The position numbers and the translations under genes were made by a program. DNA of 64,000 nt from the NCBI GenBank assembly GCA_027924585.1, contig BSBM01000001.1, forward strand, positions 55,717,501 through 55,781,500, read 5' to 3'. The DNA comes from Larix kaempferi (taxonomy: Eukaryota; Streptophyta; Pinopsida; Pinales; Pinaceae). This document shows positions 1 through 10,060 of the stretch, piece by piece; within the stretch, counting starts at the first letter, position 1, and each line of letters opens with the position of its first letter. The notes beneath the pieces were generated by a model that saw nothing but the letters and a program-made list of their open reading frames with translations, searched no databases and was not told where the DNA came from.

Positions 1-960
1 GAATCTTGTTCTGACCTATCATGTGCTTTGAAGCACCACTGTCACAAGACATATTCTTCGACTTATTCCTTTGCTTGCTTCCTGAGAGGTTATTCATCTT
101 CTGATTCTTCTTCATCGTCTTCGGCTAGGTTTGCATGATGTCTTTTGAGATTGTTCCCTTTCTTGTATTCTTACTTCTTTAATGGACAATTTATGGCAAT
201 GTGTCCTATCTTGTTACAATTGAAACACTAGAAAGAAGAGTAGTCTCTTCTTGAATTGTTTCCTCTTCTCCTTTGGAACTTCTTGGGAGGTTGAGACTCC
301 TTGTGGCTTTCCTTATTGAAGTTAGATTGGATTATTATTCTCTTGGTATGGGTGGCTAGGGCTTGATCCTCTTATTTAAGTAGAGCTTCTCTATTGGCTA
401 CTCTAGCCTCTTCTTGGATGCAATATTCCCATACAATGTCAAACTTCATGATTTCCTTTCTAGCACACATGGTCTGGATGAATGAATCCCAAGGTCTAGT
501 GAGACCATTGAGAGCAGTCATAACTAATTCATCTTCATCAAGGGAGTCTCCAATGGCTTCTAGTTGCTCCTTGAAATTGGATACCCTTGTGAAGTAGTCT
601 TGGATAGATTCTCCTTGGCTCATCTTGGTGCTCTTCAATTGAGCTCTCAAATTCATCTTCCTATTAATGTTCTTCCCTTCATACATTCTGGCTAGGGAAT
701 TATACATCTCCTTCAGGGTCTTCTTGGATGACACTTGAGGGATCAAGCGGTCTTTGATAGAATCAACAATGATTCTCTTTTCCCTAATCAAGTCCTTCTT
801 GGGCTTCTCTTTAGCTTCATCTTCTTCAGGTTCTGCAACTTCATACTTGATGTATTTGGAAAGATCATTATCTTCAAGAATGAGGCCAATCCTATATTTC
901 CATGCTCGGAAATTCTCTATGCCTTCTAGCTTATGCATGCCCCATCCCTTTCCTCATAAC
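1..960 (-). pseudogene. Ty1/Copia gag and start of protease, partial and decayed
   Basis: Read on the minus strand, 938-372 encodes 188 residues of Copia gag of the UBN2 type, with the usual order of a W-K-Y motif near the N terminus, a charged linker, and the segment ending in a CARKEIM-like helix. In-frame stops follow. Near 226-184 there is a CCHC zinc knuckle (C-F-N-C ... G-H ... C, spacing CX2CX4HX4C). At about 52-8 the Copia aspartic protease motif D-S-G-A-S-K-H-M appears in another frame. The order gag, knuckle, protease fits the 5' third of a Copia polyprotein, and the rest lies beyond the left edge. Stops and at least one frame change make it a pseudogene. The family call is firm; the exact lineage is not known. 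Confidence 0.85.
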
Positions 961-1084
961 ATAAATTCGAATTCCCCCAGTGCCATTTGGAACTAGTTGG
1001 GAACATGGAATTTTTTGCTTGCAAAAGCCAGAAATTGCACCTAGTTTTAAATTCTTCACTTCGTACCTTGCAGTTTGAGTTGGT

Positions 1085-1500
1085 ATCTCTGATTTTCATA
1101 TTAGGGATGCTACAGTTGGTCAACTCAATGAACATGGTTATCAAAATCATCTTTATGGATAATGCTTGTACAATCCTAGACAATTTCCAAGTAAGAAACA
1201 CATTGCTAAAATTAAAATGACCAAGAATAGGATGTTTCCTTTAACTCTTAGGAATGTCAACTAGTTAACTTCATGTGTACACAATGTCACAACTCTAGAT
1301 GAGTTTTGGGTTTGGCAATTGATATTTTGTCATAATTTTCACTTTGTTGGACTGAATTTATTGCAGTAGAAGCAAATGGTTAAAGGATTTCTAGTAATAC
1401 ATCAACCAGAAATTTCATGTGAGAGTTGCATATTGGGAAAACAACATAGGGATAGTTTTCTAGCTAGTGCATCATACAGAGCAAGAGCACCTATATTTAT
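1085..1500 (+). pseudogene. Copia protease-end/GAG-pre-integrase remnant
   Basis: Several frames on the plus strand give pieces of the Copia region between protease and integrase: a V-N-S-M/V-G-Q-L-N-E-H-G-Y-like stretch at about 1110-1145, then K-I-K-M-T-K-N-R-M-F-P-L near 1210-1245, then a decayed W-x-L-x-F-C-H-x-x-F gag-pre-integrase core near 1305-1345, and C-E-S-C-I-L-G-K-Q-H-R-D-S-F at about 1423-1464. The last motif is the conserved CxxC/GKQ block that precedes the integrase core. The order is right but the frame changes and stops occur. It faces the gag remnant at 1-960 in the opposite orientation, so these are two separate old insertions. Confidence 0.7.
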
Positions 1501-2105
1501 CTCAATCTCTGTTTTGGGTTTGTGTTCCCCTGCCTGTCCAACATAATTGTACCACTACTCGTGTGTGGTGAAGGATATCATTTTTGAATCCTTGTCGACT
1601 TGGACTATAAATTAATATTGAATTGAGCAACCTTTTCTCCCTATCTTGCAGTTGAGTAGACCTATATTTATGGTGATTGTTGGGTCCCAAGCATTCACTC
1701 AATAATCTATGCACCTAAGGTTTGGGAAGCTTATCCAATTTTCTCGAAAACTACACCCTTTAGCATTATAGCATATGCCAATGCTCATCTTGTGTTAGTA
1801 ATTCTTCTTTGAATAATCTCCACTATATTGTCTTCATACCAAATCGGAGAATAATGTCTTCCCTCACAAATGCTTCTTTGGTAGGGATGCTCTCTAAGAG
1901 GTGAAAAATCTAGAAACTTCACATGAAAAACACTAGCAGTCTCACGCAAACAAAATCTACTTTTAAACCTAAGCTAATCTACTCCTACAATATATATTTT
2001 TTTTTAAACCATGGGAACAACAACCTACTCCTACAACATATTAACCCTCACAACTTTCTCATGACAATGGGCCTTCCCATATGGAAACTAGGCCCATACC
2101 TGCTT
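1500..2105. other. Non-coding stretch, mostly unexplained
   Basis: No coding signal is seen. A motif of the form CTACTCCTACAA-T/C-ATAT occurs twice, near 1979 and 2025. Read on the minus strand, the part from about 2105 downward continues from a primer-binding-site-like sequence and so may be the leader of a minus-strand Copia element. The part 1500-1720 is unassigned. Confidence 0.3.
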
Positions 2106-2335
2106 TAATACCATAGTAAAAATGATGAGAAACAAGAAAAAACCACAATAGCACCATGTATTCATGGAAATAAGTTATATTTATAGGATGATCAACAAAT
2201 TTTTTAAATCGTAAAAATGATGGATTTGGATGTCTAATAAAAATAATAAAGACAACCTAAAACCAATAGAAACCTGATTTCCATTAGTAAATGATTATAA
2301 TTTCTAAAACAACTAATTACCAACTGATTTGAACA
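2105..2335 (-). mobile_element. Copia-type LTR end with degenerate primer-binding site
   Basis: On the minus strand a sequence reading TTCTCATCATTTTTA then CTATGGTATTAAAGCAGG is found around 2130-2097. It resembles a Copia LTR end joined to a decayed TGGTATCAGAGC initiator-methionine tRNA primer site. The LTR body would run to about 2335, where casein kinase sequence begins. No matching second LTR was found, so this is a fragment or solo LTR. Confidence 0.4.
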
Positions 2336-2750
2336 GCTGGTGCCTTTGTTTCCTTTTCGAGCAAGGGGGTCCAATCGAACTCATTATCATACTGAAAAGC
2401 TTTACTAACAAACAAATCATAGAACAAACCCCTCAAATTTGCATAATCTAGCGTGTCCTCAAAACCGAGAGAGCGGCACTAATGAAAGTAGGATACAAAT
2501 TCCTTAGGATGGGACTCGCATAGAGATTCGCTTTCTCTATGCCGTTTTCTACAAACCCATTGCTTCCGGCGTCTCATCGTGCCAAGGAAGGTTTCCCCTT
2601 AAGAAGTACATAAGAATATACCCAAGGGACTCCATATCATCCCTTCGGCTTTGCTCTACGCCATTGTGACAATTAACACTCAGATAGGGTGCAGTTCCAA
2701 CTAAACCATTGTTTTCTGTTTGCTGAATATGACTCAAAGTTTGGAGAGAT
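2335..2750 (-). pseudogene. Casein kinase I C-lobe fragment (pseudogene)
   Basis: The minus-strand reading from 2737 gives G-T-A-x-Y-x-S-V-N ... [27 protein letters not shown], which is the activation-segment to helix-F region of casein kinase I, a serine/threonine kinase. A frame change follows near 2555. The second frame carries C-R-S-L-G-F-E-D, then D-Y-A-N-L-R-G-L-F-Y-D-L-F and F-D-W-T, the end of the CK1 catalytic domain, with a TAG stop just before C-R-S. The N-lobe, glycine loop, catalytic lysine and HRD loop are missing. The pieces that are normally separated by an intron-containing insert are close together, which may mean a processed copy or a single large exon. It cannot encode an active kinase. 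Confidence 0.8.
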
Positions 2751-2980
2751 TGGAGGTTCCATCATGAAACCATAGTTCACGATGTTACATGAAGACGGTG
2801 GTATAAATAATCGGTGTTACAAGTCAAAGAGAAACGAATAATACTATTAATGCATTGATTCTTCTTTACTTGCACAGTGATAGCAAAATGCCTGAAGAGC
2901 AACATTACAAATCATGAAGAGCGCAACATTACAGGCTGGCACATCTCTTGAGACAATAAATCCAGTCTTAAATATATCAT
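2750..2980. other. Unassigned spacer between CK1 and WRKY fragments
   Basis: No recognisable coding or repeat signal is seen here. It contains a short local duplication around 2885-2935 (two 'aacattaca' segments). Confidence 0.3.
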
Positions 2981-3089
2981 CAAATTTTCATGATATGTTG
3001 GAAAAAAGTATGCAATGTTTGATGCCTATTCAACAACCTGCCAACAAAATCTGGTTGTTTTATCAATCTGACATGAAGATGAGGTAAGT

Positions 3090-3722
3090 AATTAATCACT
3101 GAAACTCTGGCCTTTCTAATGGTCACATCAGTTTGATCAATGATGCACATATTGGCCACTTTCTTAGCCGTCAAGGAATCATGATTGGAGCTATCGGGTT
3201 TTCCCTTTTTCATGGCCTTGGTCATTCAAACCAGTAGGCGAAGCAACACGATCAGAAGGTTGTTGGAGTCGGAGATCAGAATGTAACGTTTCTATTGAAT
3301 TATCGGTGCAAATGTAACGTTTCTGTGAGAGGACTTCATTGTTATTGGACTTGGAGACCTCTTCAACATCATCCTAGATTTCAGAGGAAAGAGAATGTTG
3401 GGAATGGGTCCCATGGATCCAAAAAAATGTCGTTGCACGAGGGCTACATCGAGCTTGACTTCGTTGCCGATAATCTATTGAATTTCTCTTCCACCTTGAA
3501 AAGAGGACAAGAAATTTCATCGGTAAACTATTCAAACATTCCAATGTTTTAACTAAGCTACTGAAATGGTTAAGTTTCTTGATGGATACCTTCTCTGACG
3601 GTGGTGATTGTTGCATAATGGACATTAGATGCATCTGCATGTTACCGTAGTTCAACATAAATCTCAGCTTCTGGTTTTCTTCATTCATACTGTTGAGCTC
3701 GACCTGTAGCGACATCAACGGC
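3090..3722 (-). pseudogene. WRKY group IIb transcription factor, partial exons
   Basis: On the minus strand an exon-like segment (3722-3590, 133 bp) starts after a pyrimidine-rich TTTTCTTCAG acceptor and ends at an AAG/GTATCC donor-like site. It encodes M-S-L-Q-V-E-L-N-S-M-N-E-E-N-Q-K-L-R and then M-Q-M-H-L-M-S-I-M-Q-Q. This is the leucine-zipper-like segment found N-terminal to the WRKY domain in group IIb WRKY proteins (the AtWRKY6/31/42 type). Farther along the minus strand, about 3140-3098, an open stretch ends in D-V-T-I-R-K-A-R-V-S-V, which matches the conserved sequence just before the WRKY domain. The WRKYGQK core itself is absent. The family call rests on these two motifs in the correct order. 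Confidence 0.6.
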
Positions 3723-3740
3723 CTGAAGAAAACGTAGGTA
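3340..3740 (-). repeat. WRKY-exon repeat, copy 1
   Basis: This ~400-bp stretch recurs at 9270-9685 and, from its 3430 side onward, at 15530-15845, in the same orientation. It covers the WRKY IIb zipper exon (3722-3590) and about 250 bp on its 3' side. Copy 1 is the only copy that keeps an AG splice acceptor before the exon. Confidence 0.85.
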
Positions 3741-4280
3741 TGGTCCTTACTAATGAAATACCCACCACTAATTTTCTATTGTCTCTTCACCCAAAGAAGC
3801 CTATGCCTCGGCCGTTTATTCTAGTGTGACTATCTTTCTTTACAAAGCAACTATCTTTTCCCTTTCATGTTATTTCTAGTGGATACAAGGAGAACATGAA
3901 TACATTACAAGTTCAAGTAGCTTATTGTTTCTTTTTACATGAATATACATTACATGAATAGATAGAGAGCTAGCTAACCAATGCTCATGATCACTAATCA
4001 TTAATGAATCCATTAAAAACCAATGAACAAAATGGGGTAATGGTATGTTTCCCTAGAAGCTAGGTGTTGCTACTGTGAGTGCACTAGGTTATCTATATTA
4101 ATTTCTCTTAGTTTAGCTCAAAACTATCCCCTCGAATGAGAAAATAGAAAATTATAACTGTACTAATAACTTTGAATGCCATTAATGAATAATCTAGAAC
4201 TATGTGAAGCTGGAAGAGAAGTGCTAATGTGTTGGGAAAAGTGGAGAGTTGATATTGCTGAAAACTATGTTGTAAAAGAG
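3740..4280. other. Unique spacer between WRKY-exon repeat and duplicated block
   Basis: AT-rich sequence not shared with the equivalent gap at 9685-10060. No gene is seen. Confidence 0.4.
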
Positions 4281-6465
4281 ATGTTGTAGTCCATTAATTC
4301 CTTCCAATTTAGAAATGGTATGGTTCTAGGGAGGGATAGGTTGATTGAGAGAAGAGTCTGTGCTATTGAGTGTATGTCTAGATCTGTAAAAAAAGTGTTG
4401 GAAGAAGGTTGTATGTGGTGGTAGGTGGTGTTGGATGACTACCATTGTTCTGGTTGATATTGGAAATGTTGTCCACCTAGTGTCTCCTAGTGTGGAGATC
4501 TATTGGATAAGCGAATAGTTGAGATTGAATGCTAGGAATATTTTTGCATATTGGAACTTAATCTCTGGTACATTTTTGCGTCTTGGAATCCATATTATTG
4601 ATATTGACCATATGCATTGGGAAGAGAGAATGGGGACCATGCAACATGGGGCTAGAAATCGCATTAGCATGAGAGCCTTGTCATCTATTCCTACAAGGGG
4701 GAATACAAATGTCTTTGGAAAAGCGTGGAGGGGGAGGTGGATGCAAGTGATTAAATAAGATATTATGGTTGGGTGAGGTTAACTTTGGAGGAGAGAAGTT
4801 GATAGGTCGAGGGTTGGTTGTTATGTTGAGTGGTGTATCAATGTGTACAATTTGCGGGGTGGTATGTTGTATTTTATGATAATAACGAAAAACATAGATG
4901 GACTGAGTAGTGCAATGAGTTTCTTGGGAATTGGGTGAGGTCAATATTCGAGGAGATTTGTTAATAGGTAAGCGGTGTCAAGTAGGAGAGAAGGCGTGTT
5001 GTTGAAGTAATCAATAGTCTGCAAAGGGATCGCAAGAGATTTTTTGATGGTGGAATGAAGAATCCAAAGGGGGTGCATTTGTAGGAAAATGAGCATAATA
5101 TAGAGGGATCTAATGATATAGTTTGTAGTCCACATCTAGAGCAAGGATAAAATGTTTATCTAGTGTAGGACTATCAAATAATGCAACTTGATGGTAAACC
5201 ATTGCTAATAACATAGAGTTGAATTTAATTATGGGTTACTTTTGAATATTTTATCTTGAGTTAAAGAAGAAGCTTAGAGAAAATGACACTATATTAATAT
5301 ATGTTATGACCTGGACATTGACAAAGATGGAACCACCAACACATCAAATCCTAAATATACCCTAGAGGGTAGAAGTGACCTCTGAGAGCTTAGAAAAATG
5401 CATCACACATGGCAGTACATTGTGGAAAGGGATGGAAAAAAGGTTCTTAATTAATGTGAGGTTACCACTAAGTTTAGGAAATGCTGATAAGATTAATCCA
5501 AAAGAAGAAAGAATTTATCTTCTTTCATGGTTAGGCATGCCTGAAAATAAGCATGTAAACTTTGGATCCAAGAGTCCAAATGTTTGTTATTCAATTGCCC
5601 ATCATATTTGGGAAGAGATATGATGGGATGAAATGGATGGGTTTTAGTTGTACTGTTATACTAGTGAGTCTAATTTTGTAACTATAGTAGAGTATTTGAT
5701 GGATCCGTGGTAAATAATAAAGTGAATTTGAATCTATGATGCTTGCGATATCATTATTGTCCAAGTAGTCTTGTATGCTAATTTTTGAGAAAATATGATG
5801 AGCTTTGAACTTTAAAAGTTTAAGTGCGGAAATATTGAATGCTTGAGTCAATGAACCATTCAACCATAAAACAAGATGTACCTTGGCTAAAACCCTCAAA
5901 ACAATGAGGATGAAAAACCCCAACAAATATTCAGAGTATAATTATGATAGATAGCAGAGAATGTCTTTTACAAAATAGTAGATTGCTTTCAGCATCCCGG
6001 GTGCTAGATAAGAGAGAATATTGAGCAATCGAGAAGAGAGATCAACTGTATCAACTTGCCATGTGCCCAACACATTAATAACAAGAAAGAATCACTGCCA
6101 TGCAAGCTGTAGCGAATGGTTGCATGGGTAATGGTGCATCTCATGCAAAAGCTGCAAATTTCCTTCTTGGAGAATTATCCTACACAAATAGAAGCGCCTT
6201 TCCTTCAAGGGAGAAGAGAATTTGCTTCACATTGAATTCATCAATCCTATATAACATATTTATATATTCTTCACATGCATTGGCGAGTCTATTTTTATCT
6301 TTTGACTGCATGATGAGCACACCCTCCATCTTGATGAATCAATCTTACATGAAGAAGAGTACCCCACTTCTCATGTGGTGAATTAACTCATTGAATTGAG
6401 TCTTAGGATGAAGTCGCTCCTTCACTTAAAGCTTTCCCACTTAGTTAGGTGGTTTTCATACCCCC
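4280..6465 (-). repeat. ~2.2 kb duplicated block, copy 1 (gag-like retroelement remnant)
   Basis: This block matches 10060-12243 in direct orientation, closely enough that most lines align without gaps (by eye roughly 95%). On the minus strand both copies carry a decayed gag-like reading frame (5926-5591 here) and on the same strand further open patches at 5135-4941. The block is likely an LTR retrotransposon remnant read from high to low coordinates. No LTR boundary or primer site was identified in it. Confidence 0.7.
5591..5926 (-). pseudogene. Leader/gag-like ORF remnant (copy 1)
   Basis: The 111-codon minus-strand frame matches most of the 124-codon frame at 11642-11268. Copy 1 breaks before the most diagnostic part, P-K-Y-D-G-Q-L, which here is shifted out of frame (the sequence still reads L-P-N-M-M-G-N at the end). 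See copy 2 for the reasons to call it gag-like. Confidence 0.4.
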
Positions 6466-7370
6466 ATTTTGACCCTTATAATATTTTGGGCTATAATGTA
6501 AATATTGTATACATATTATGTATAATTCCTAGCGTGGATCTGAAGGCCAAGGCCCCGTTAGTGAATGCTCAACCTTGAAGAGGCAAGTATTGGGCATTAT
6601 GCTACCCATGTGCTAGTGAACCATGGGAATTGTAAATATGCATTTTAATATAATTGCCCACAACTAGCTATGCAATGCAACAAGAGATGGGGGCATGATG
6701 TTTACAAGGAATTGGGAGGGAAATATTCAAAACCTTGATCCAATCAAGTCAAGCCAAGTGTCAATGAGAGAACCCATCAACCCTCAACTACCCATTTTGA
6801 CTTATGCACCCAATCATTTAATTCTTCCAAGAGTTGGTTGAGGTAGTTAATGCCTTGGGAATGGGAAGGCATGGTAGCCAATTTCGTGTATGGGAAAGCC
6901 ATCAATTTGGGAAATTGTATTTTTTCTTCTTAGGCAAGAAAACACCCACTAAATGGTGCCCAAAAGACATTATTCACCGATGGTCTTGGCTCTCTCACGC
7001 AGTCTGAGCTAGCTGGACTTTCTCCTTCGCATTTTCCATCATTTTCCTGCATTTTTCCATAGCTGGGAACTCGTTTTTGTGTTGCACAGTGGCTGGGAGG
7101 AAGAGAGTCACGATTTGGGGGTTTATAGAGGCCATTTCTGTCCCTTGAAAGCCTAGATATGTTTTTTGAAAACGATTTTCTCTTCTAGGGTTGTTTTCCC
7201 ATCTAAACATTTTGTTTTTGGGTGTGCCATGACTTGGGGAAAAACCCATGGACCCTATCTTGTAAATACCATTGTTGAAATGTGTATTCATGCCTAGTTT
7301 TTGAGTTGCTGTGTGTAAAGGAATTTTGGGGTTGAGATGGGTATCAATTGCTTTGGTTGTGCTAAGCTTG
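6465..7370. other. Probable upstream part of a Gypsy-type LTR; no gene
   Basis: No coding sequence is convincing. A minus-strand frame at 7291-6995 has no recognisable motif. The stretch leads into the LTR that ends at 7792, but no clear TG start was found. Confidence 0.3.
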
Positions 7371-7792
7371 GGAGTCCCCTTTTCCTTGTAGATATCATGC
7401 CCAGCTCAGGGGTGGTCTCTGAGTGCTGAAAGAATATAGGCTGGGAAGATACCTATGGTTGGGTGGAACGTTGCAGTGACATAGTTAGTTGCTTGGGACA
7501 ACATTACAGTAAGATAAGTATATTCTCTATGTGTATTTACTTCTACATTGTTTTAATTAATTGATGACTGTTAGTGATATGCCGAATGCAAGTGAGAAAG
7601 GTGTGTGGATGATGTCTTATTCTGCTGTGCATATTCACTTGATTTGCATCTGCACACATGCATTTTATTGTAATTCCAATTATTTATATTTATATGAATC
7701 GTGAATGTTGAAATGGGCTAAGTTTTGTAAAAGCCCAAATTTTTAGTGCCATGTTCCCTTACTTGCGTTAATAGATGGGAGGGGGCATGACA
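7370..7792 (+). mobile_element. LTR end of a plus-strand LTR retrotransposon
   Basis: The sequence ends in GGGGGCATGACA at 7792 and is followed, after one base, by TTGGTATCAGAGC (7794-7806), the primer-binding site complementary to initiator-methionine tRNA. This is the standard join between 5' LTR and leader. The 5' limit of the LTR is uncertain. A related but much more diverged stretch lies at about 18510-18620, around the shared CCCAGCTC ... GTGG motif. Confidence 0.65.
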
Positions 7793-7793
7793 G

Positions 7794-7806
7794 TTGGTAT
7801 CAGAGC
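7794..7806 (+). other. Primer-binding site (tRNA-iMet type)
   Basis: TTGGTATCAGAGC lies one base after the LTR end CATGACA. Match to the plant initiator tRNA 3' end is the usual one for Copia and many Gypsy elements. Confidence 0.75.
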
Positions 7807-8350
7807 TTATGGTTCAACACTACGGTTGTTGGGCCTTTCATAGGGATATAAATCATTGTGTGTATATGTATTTAGTATTTGGAATTAAAATGAATTAAAG
7901 AAACCTGAATATCTCATAGCTTCTATTTGATTAGGATGGGAAATCATTTCCATGACTCTTTTGGCGATTATTTCAAAACTGCTTGCATTGATTTCATTCT
8001 ATGCAAGTGAGGAAGGAGAGAGAAAATCCCTTTTCAGGTTGAATGCTTACTTTACATTGTTTCTAATGCAGTAGCATTTTGTTTTTGTATTTGTTGTTTG
8101 CCTCCATGGAGGAGAGAAAGGAGGTGCAACCTATTGCTATCTTTATATTAATTTGTTGTTTTATTTTGACATCGAAGAGGTGTAATTTCTTTAAATCCTT
8201 TTATTGTTTTGTTATATGCGATTATGATCTCTAATTATGCTTTTTGTTCAGCACTAATCAAATCTCAAAATTTGAAAAATTTTCGAAGTGTTTTTGAAAA
8301 TTTGTCTAAAGACTATGTCGGCGAATAATGTCCTATCTTTCTGCGAAACG
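7807..8350 (+). other. Leader region after the primer site, no ORF
   Basis: About 540 bp without coding signal between the primer site and the 33-bp minisatellite. It is presumably the 5' untranslated leader of the element whose LTR ends at 7792. Confidence 0.4.
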
Positions 8351-8353
8351 TTC

Positions 8354-8610
8354 GGCGATTTTAGCCTTAATCATTGCAACGTGGTCAGTGATTTTAGCCT
8401 TAAATGCCGCGACGCGGTCAGTGATTTTAGCCTTAATCATTGCGACATGGTCGAAAATTTTATCCTTAATCGCTACGACGTGTTCAACGATTTTAGCCTT
8501 AATTGCTGCGACGCAGTCGGCGATTTTAGCCTTAAATGTTGTGACACGGTCGACGAGTTTTAAGCTAAAACATCGTGACATGGTCAGCGAGTTTTAAGCT
8601 AAATCGTAGC
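8354..8610. repeat. 33-bp minisatellite, about 7-8 units
   Basis: Units start at 8357, 8390, 8423, 8456, 8489 and 8522, each beginning GATTTTAGCCTTAA and ending in a CGACxxGGTCxxx variant. Two altered units (GAGTTTTAAGCTAAA) follow from 8555. Because 33 is a multiple of three, long open frames exist on both strands (8288-8563 and 8328-8597 plus, 8581-8333 minus). They are an effect of the repeat and I do not regard them as genes. Confidence 0.9.
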
Positions 8611-9270
8611 GACCAGCGGTTAGAGGTCGGAGAAATATAGGTCGAATATTTTTAGCCTAAATTTCTGCGACACGGTCGCAGTGAAAAAGTTAGGTTGCCA
8701 ATCGGAGAGCGACCATCGACAATTTTTAGTCCAGATTGTCGCGACACGGTTGGAGTGAAAATCTATAAGTCTGTCGAATAGGGAAATTTCAATAGTTTCC
8801 ATTGAGATTTTCAGATGTTCGAAAAGTGAAAAATGGCCTTGAACTTATGTGCCAAATTGTGCGAAATCAAAGGATTTACAAAAGAAAAGAAAAAAACGAG
8901 GGTGCTTCCCTCGACCCACCCTGCAGTGGCGAGCCACAAGGGGGAAAGCCCCCGTCGTCCCCCGGAGGCAGTCGTTGAAACTGTGAAATGCATTCTCTAT
9001 GCTTAGAATAAGAAGCAGGAATTGCATGGAAGGTTTTTGGAAGCCTTATTAAGAGTAATTTGTTGTAATATGCATTGCGGAAGAGCAATGGGAGTAGTAA
9101 GGCAACGTTGATAGGAGGGAAATTCCTCACCTTAAACTATTTCTGTTTATAACATAAGAATTGCATGTTTGGAAAATAGTAAGAATGAATGTTATACATG
9201 TATGTATATATTGAATTGCTAATTCGTGAGAAGATCATAGCTAATGATTGCTTGTGTGCATAATAGAGAG
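8610..9270. other. Degenerate repeat tail and GC-rich inverted motif
   Basis: Looser relatives of the 33-bp unit (GCGACACGGT near 8667 and 8740) continue to about 8790. At 8910-8970 a GC-rich stretch contains AAGGGGGAAAGCCCCCG, able to fold as a short hairpin. No coding sequence is convincing. Confidence 0.4.
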
Positions 9271-9685
9271 CCCGTGAAATTGAACTTGGAGGCCTCTTCA
9301 ACATCATCCTAGATTTTAGAGGAAAGAGAATGTTGGGAATCGGTCCCATGGATTGAGATGTTGTTGCACGAGGGATACATTGAGCTTGACTTCGTTCCCA
9401 TGGATTTTTGCCGATAATCCATTGAATTTCTCTTCCACCTTGAAAAGAAGACAATAAATTTCATCGGTAAACTATTCAAACATTTCAATGTTTTAACTAA
9501 GCTACTGAAATGGTTAAGTTTCTTGATGGATACCTTCTCTGACGGTGGTTGTTGTTGCATAATGGACATTAGATGCATCTACATGTTACCGTAGTTCAAC
9601 ATAAATCTCGACTTCTAGTTTTCTTCATTCATACTGTTGAGCTCGACCTGTAGCGACATCAACGACATAAAGGAAACATAGGTAT
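9270..9685 (-). repeat. WRKY-exon repeat, copy 2
   Basis: Direct copy of 3340-3740. The exon-like part (about 9664-9534, minus strand) still encodes the M-Q/M-H-L-M-S-I-M-Q-Q segment. The splice acceptor is lost (the CCTGAAG of copy 1 on the plus strand is CATAAAG here), and a short insertion repeating TCCCATGGATTTT lies near 9400. It is non-functional. Confidence 0.8.
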
Positions 9686-10060
9686 GTTATAAGATGGGTT
9701 CATTTATGTTTAAATTTAATTAAGAAGTAGAAACTCCCAATATCTGATTTTACCTCTCTTTGGCTCCACTTCCTACAGATTGGAAGGCTCAAAAGAACAA
9801 ACTGGTGACATCTCCTCGTAGAAACATGTAGGGTGCCACACCTATTCATATTTTTTTATAAAATTATATTCAGTTTATATACTGATGTAAAAAACTATAT
9901 ATTTGAAATATTTCAAAATCTATCTAATGTTTAATTTTAAATTTATCATATTTACATATATCATGTTAATTTAATTATCTTTATTTAGATTGACTTACTT
10001 TTTTCATGTTTCTACATAGTTAGACATACACATATATCAAGTTAATTTAATTGAAATGGT
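9685..10060. other. AT-rich spacer
   Basis: Low-complexity AT-rich sequence with no gene, differing from the equivalent gap at 3740-4280. Confidence 0.4.

Noticed and set aside
2980-3225. 81-codon minus frame as an independent gene
   Set aside because: Better explained as part of the WRKY IIb fragment because of the R-K-A-R-V-S-V motif downstream of the zipper exon.
8288-8597. Frames of 82-91 codons on both strands
   Set aside because: Effect of the 33-bp minisatellite.
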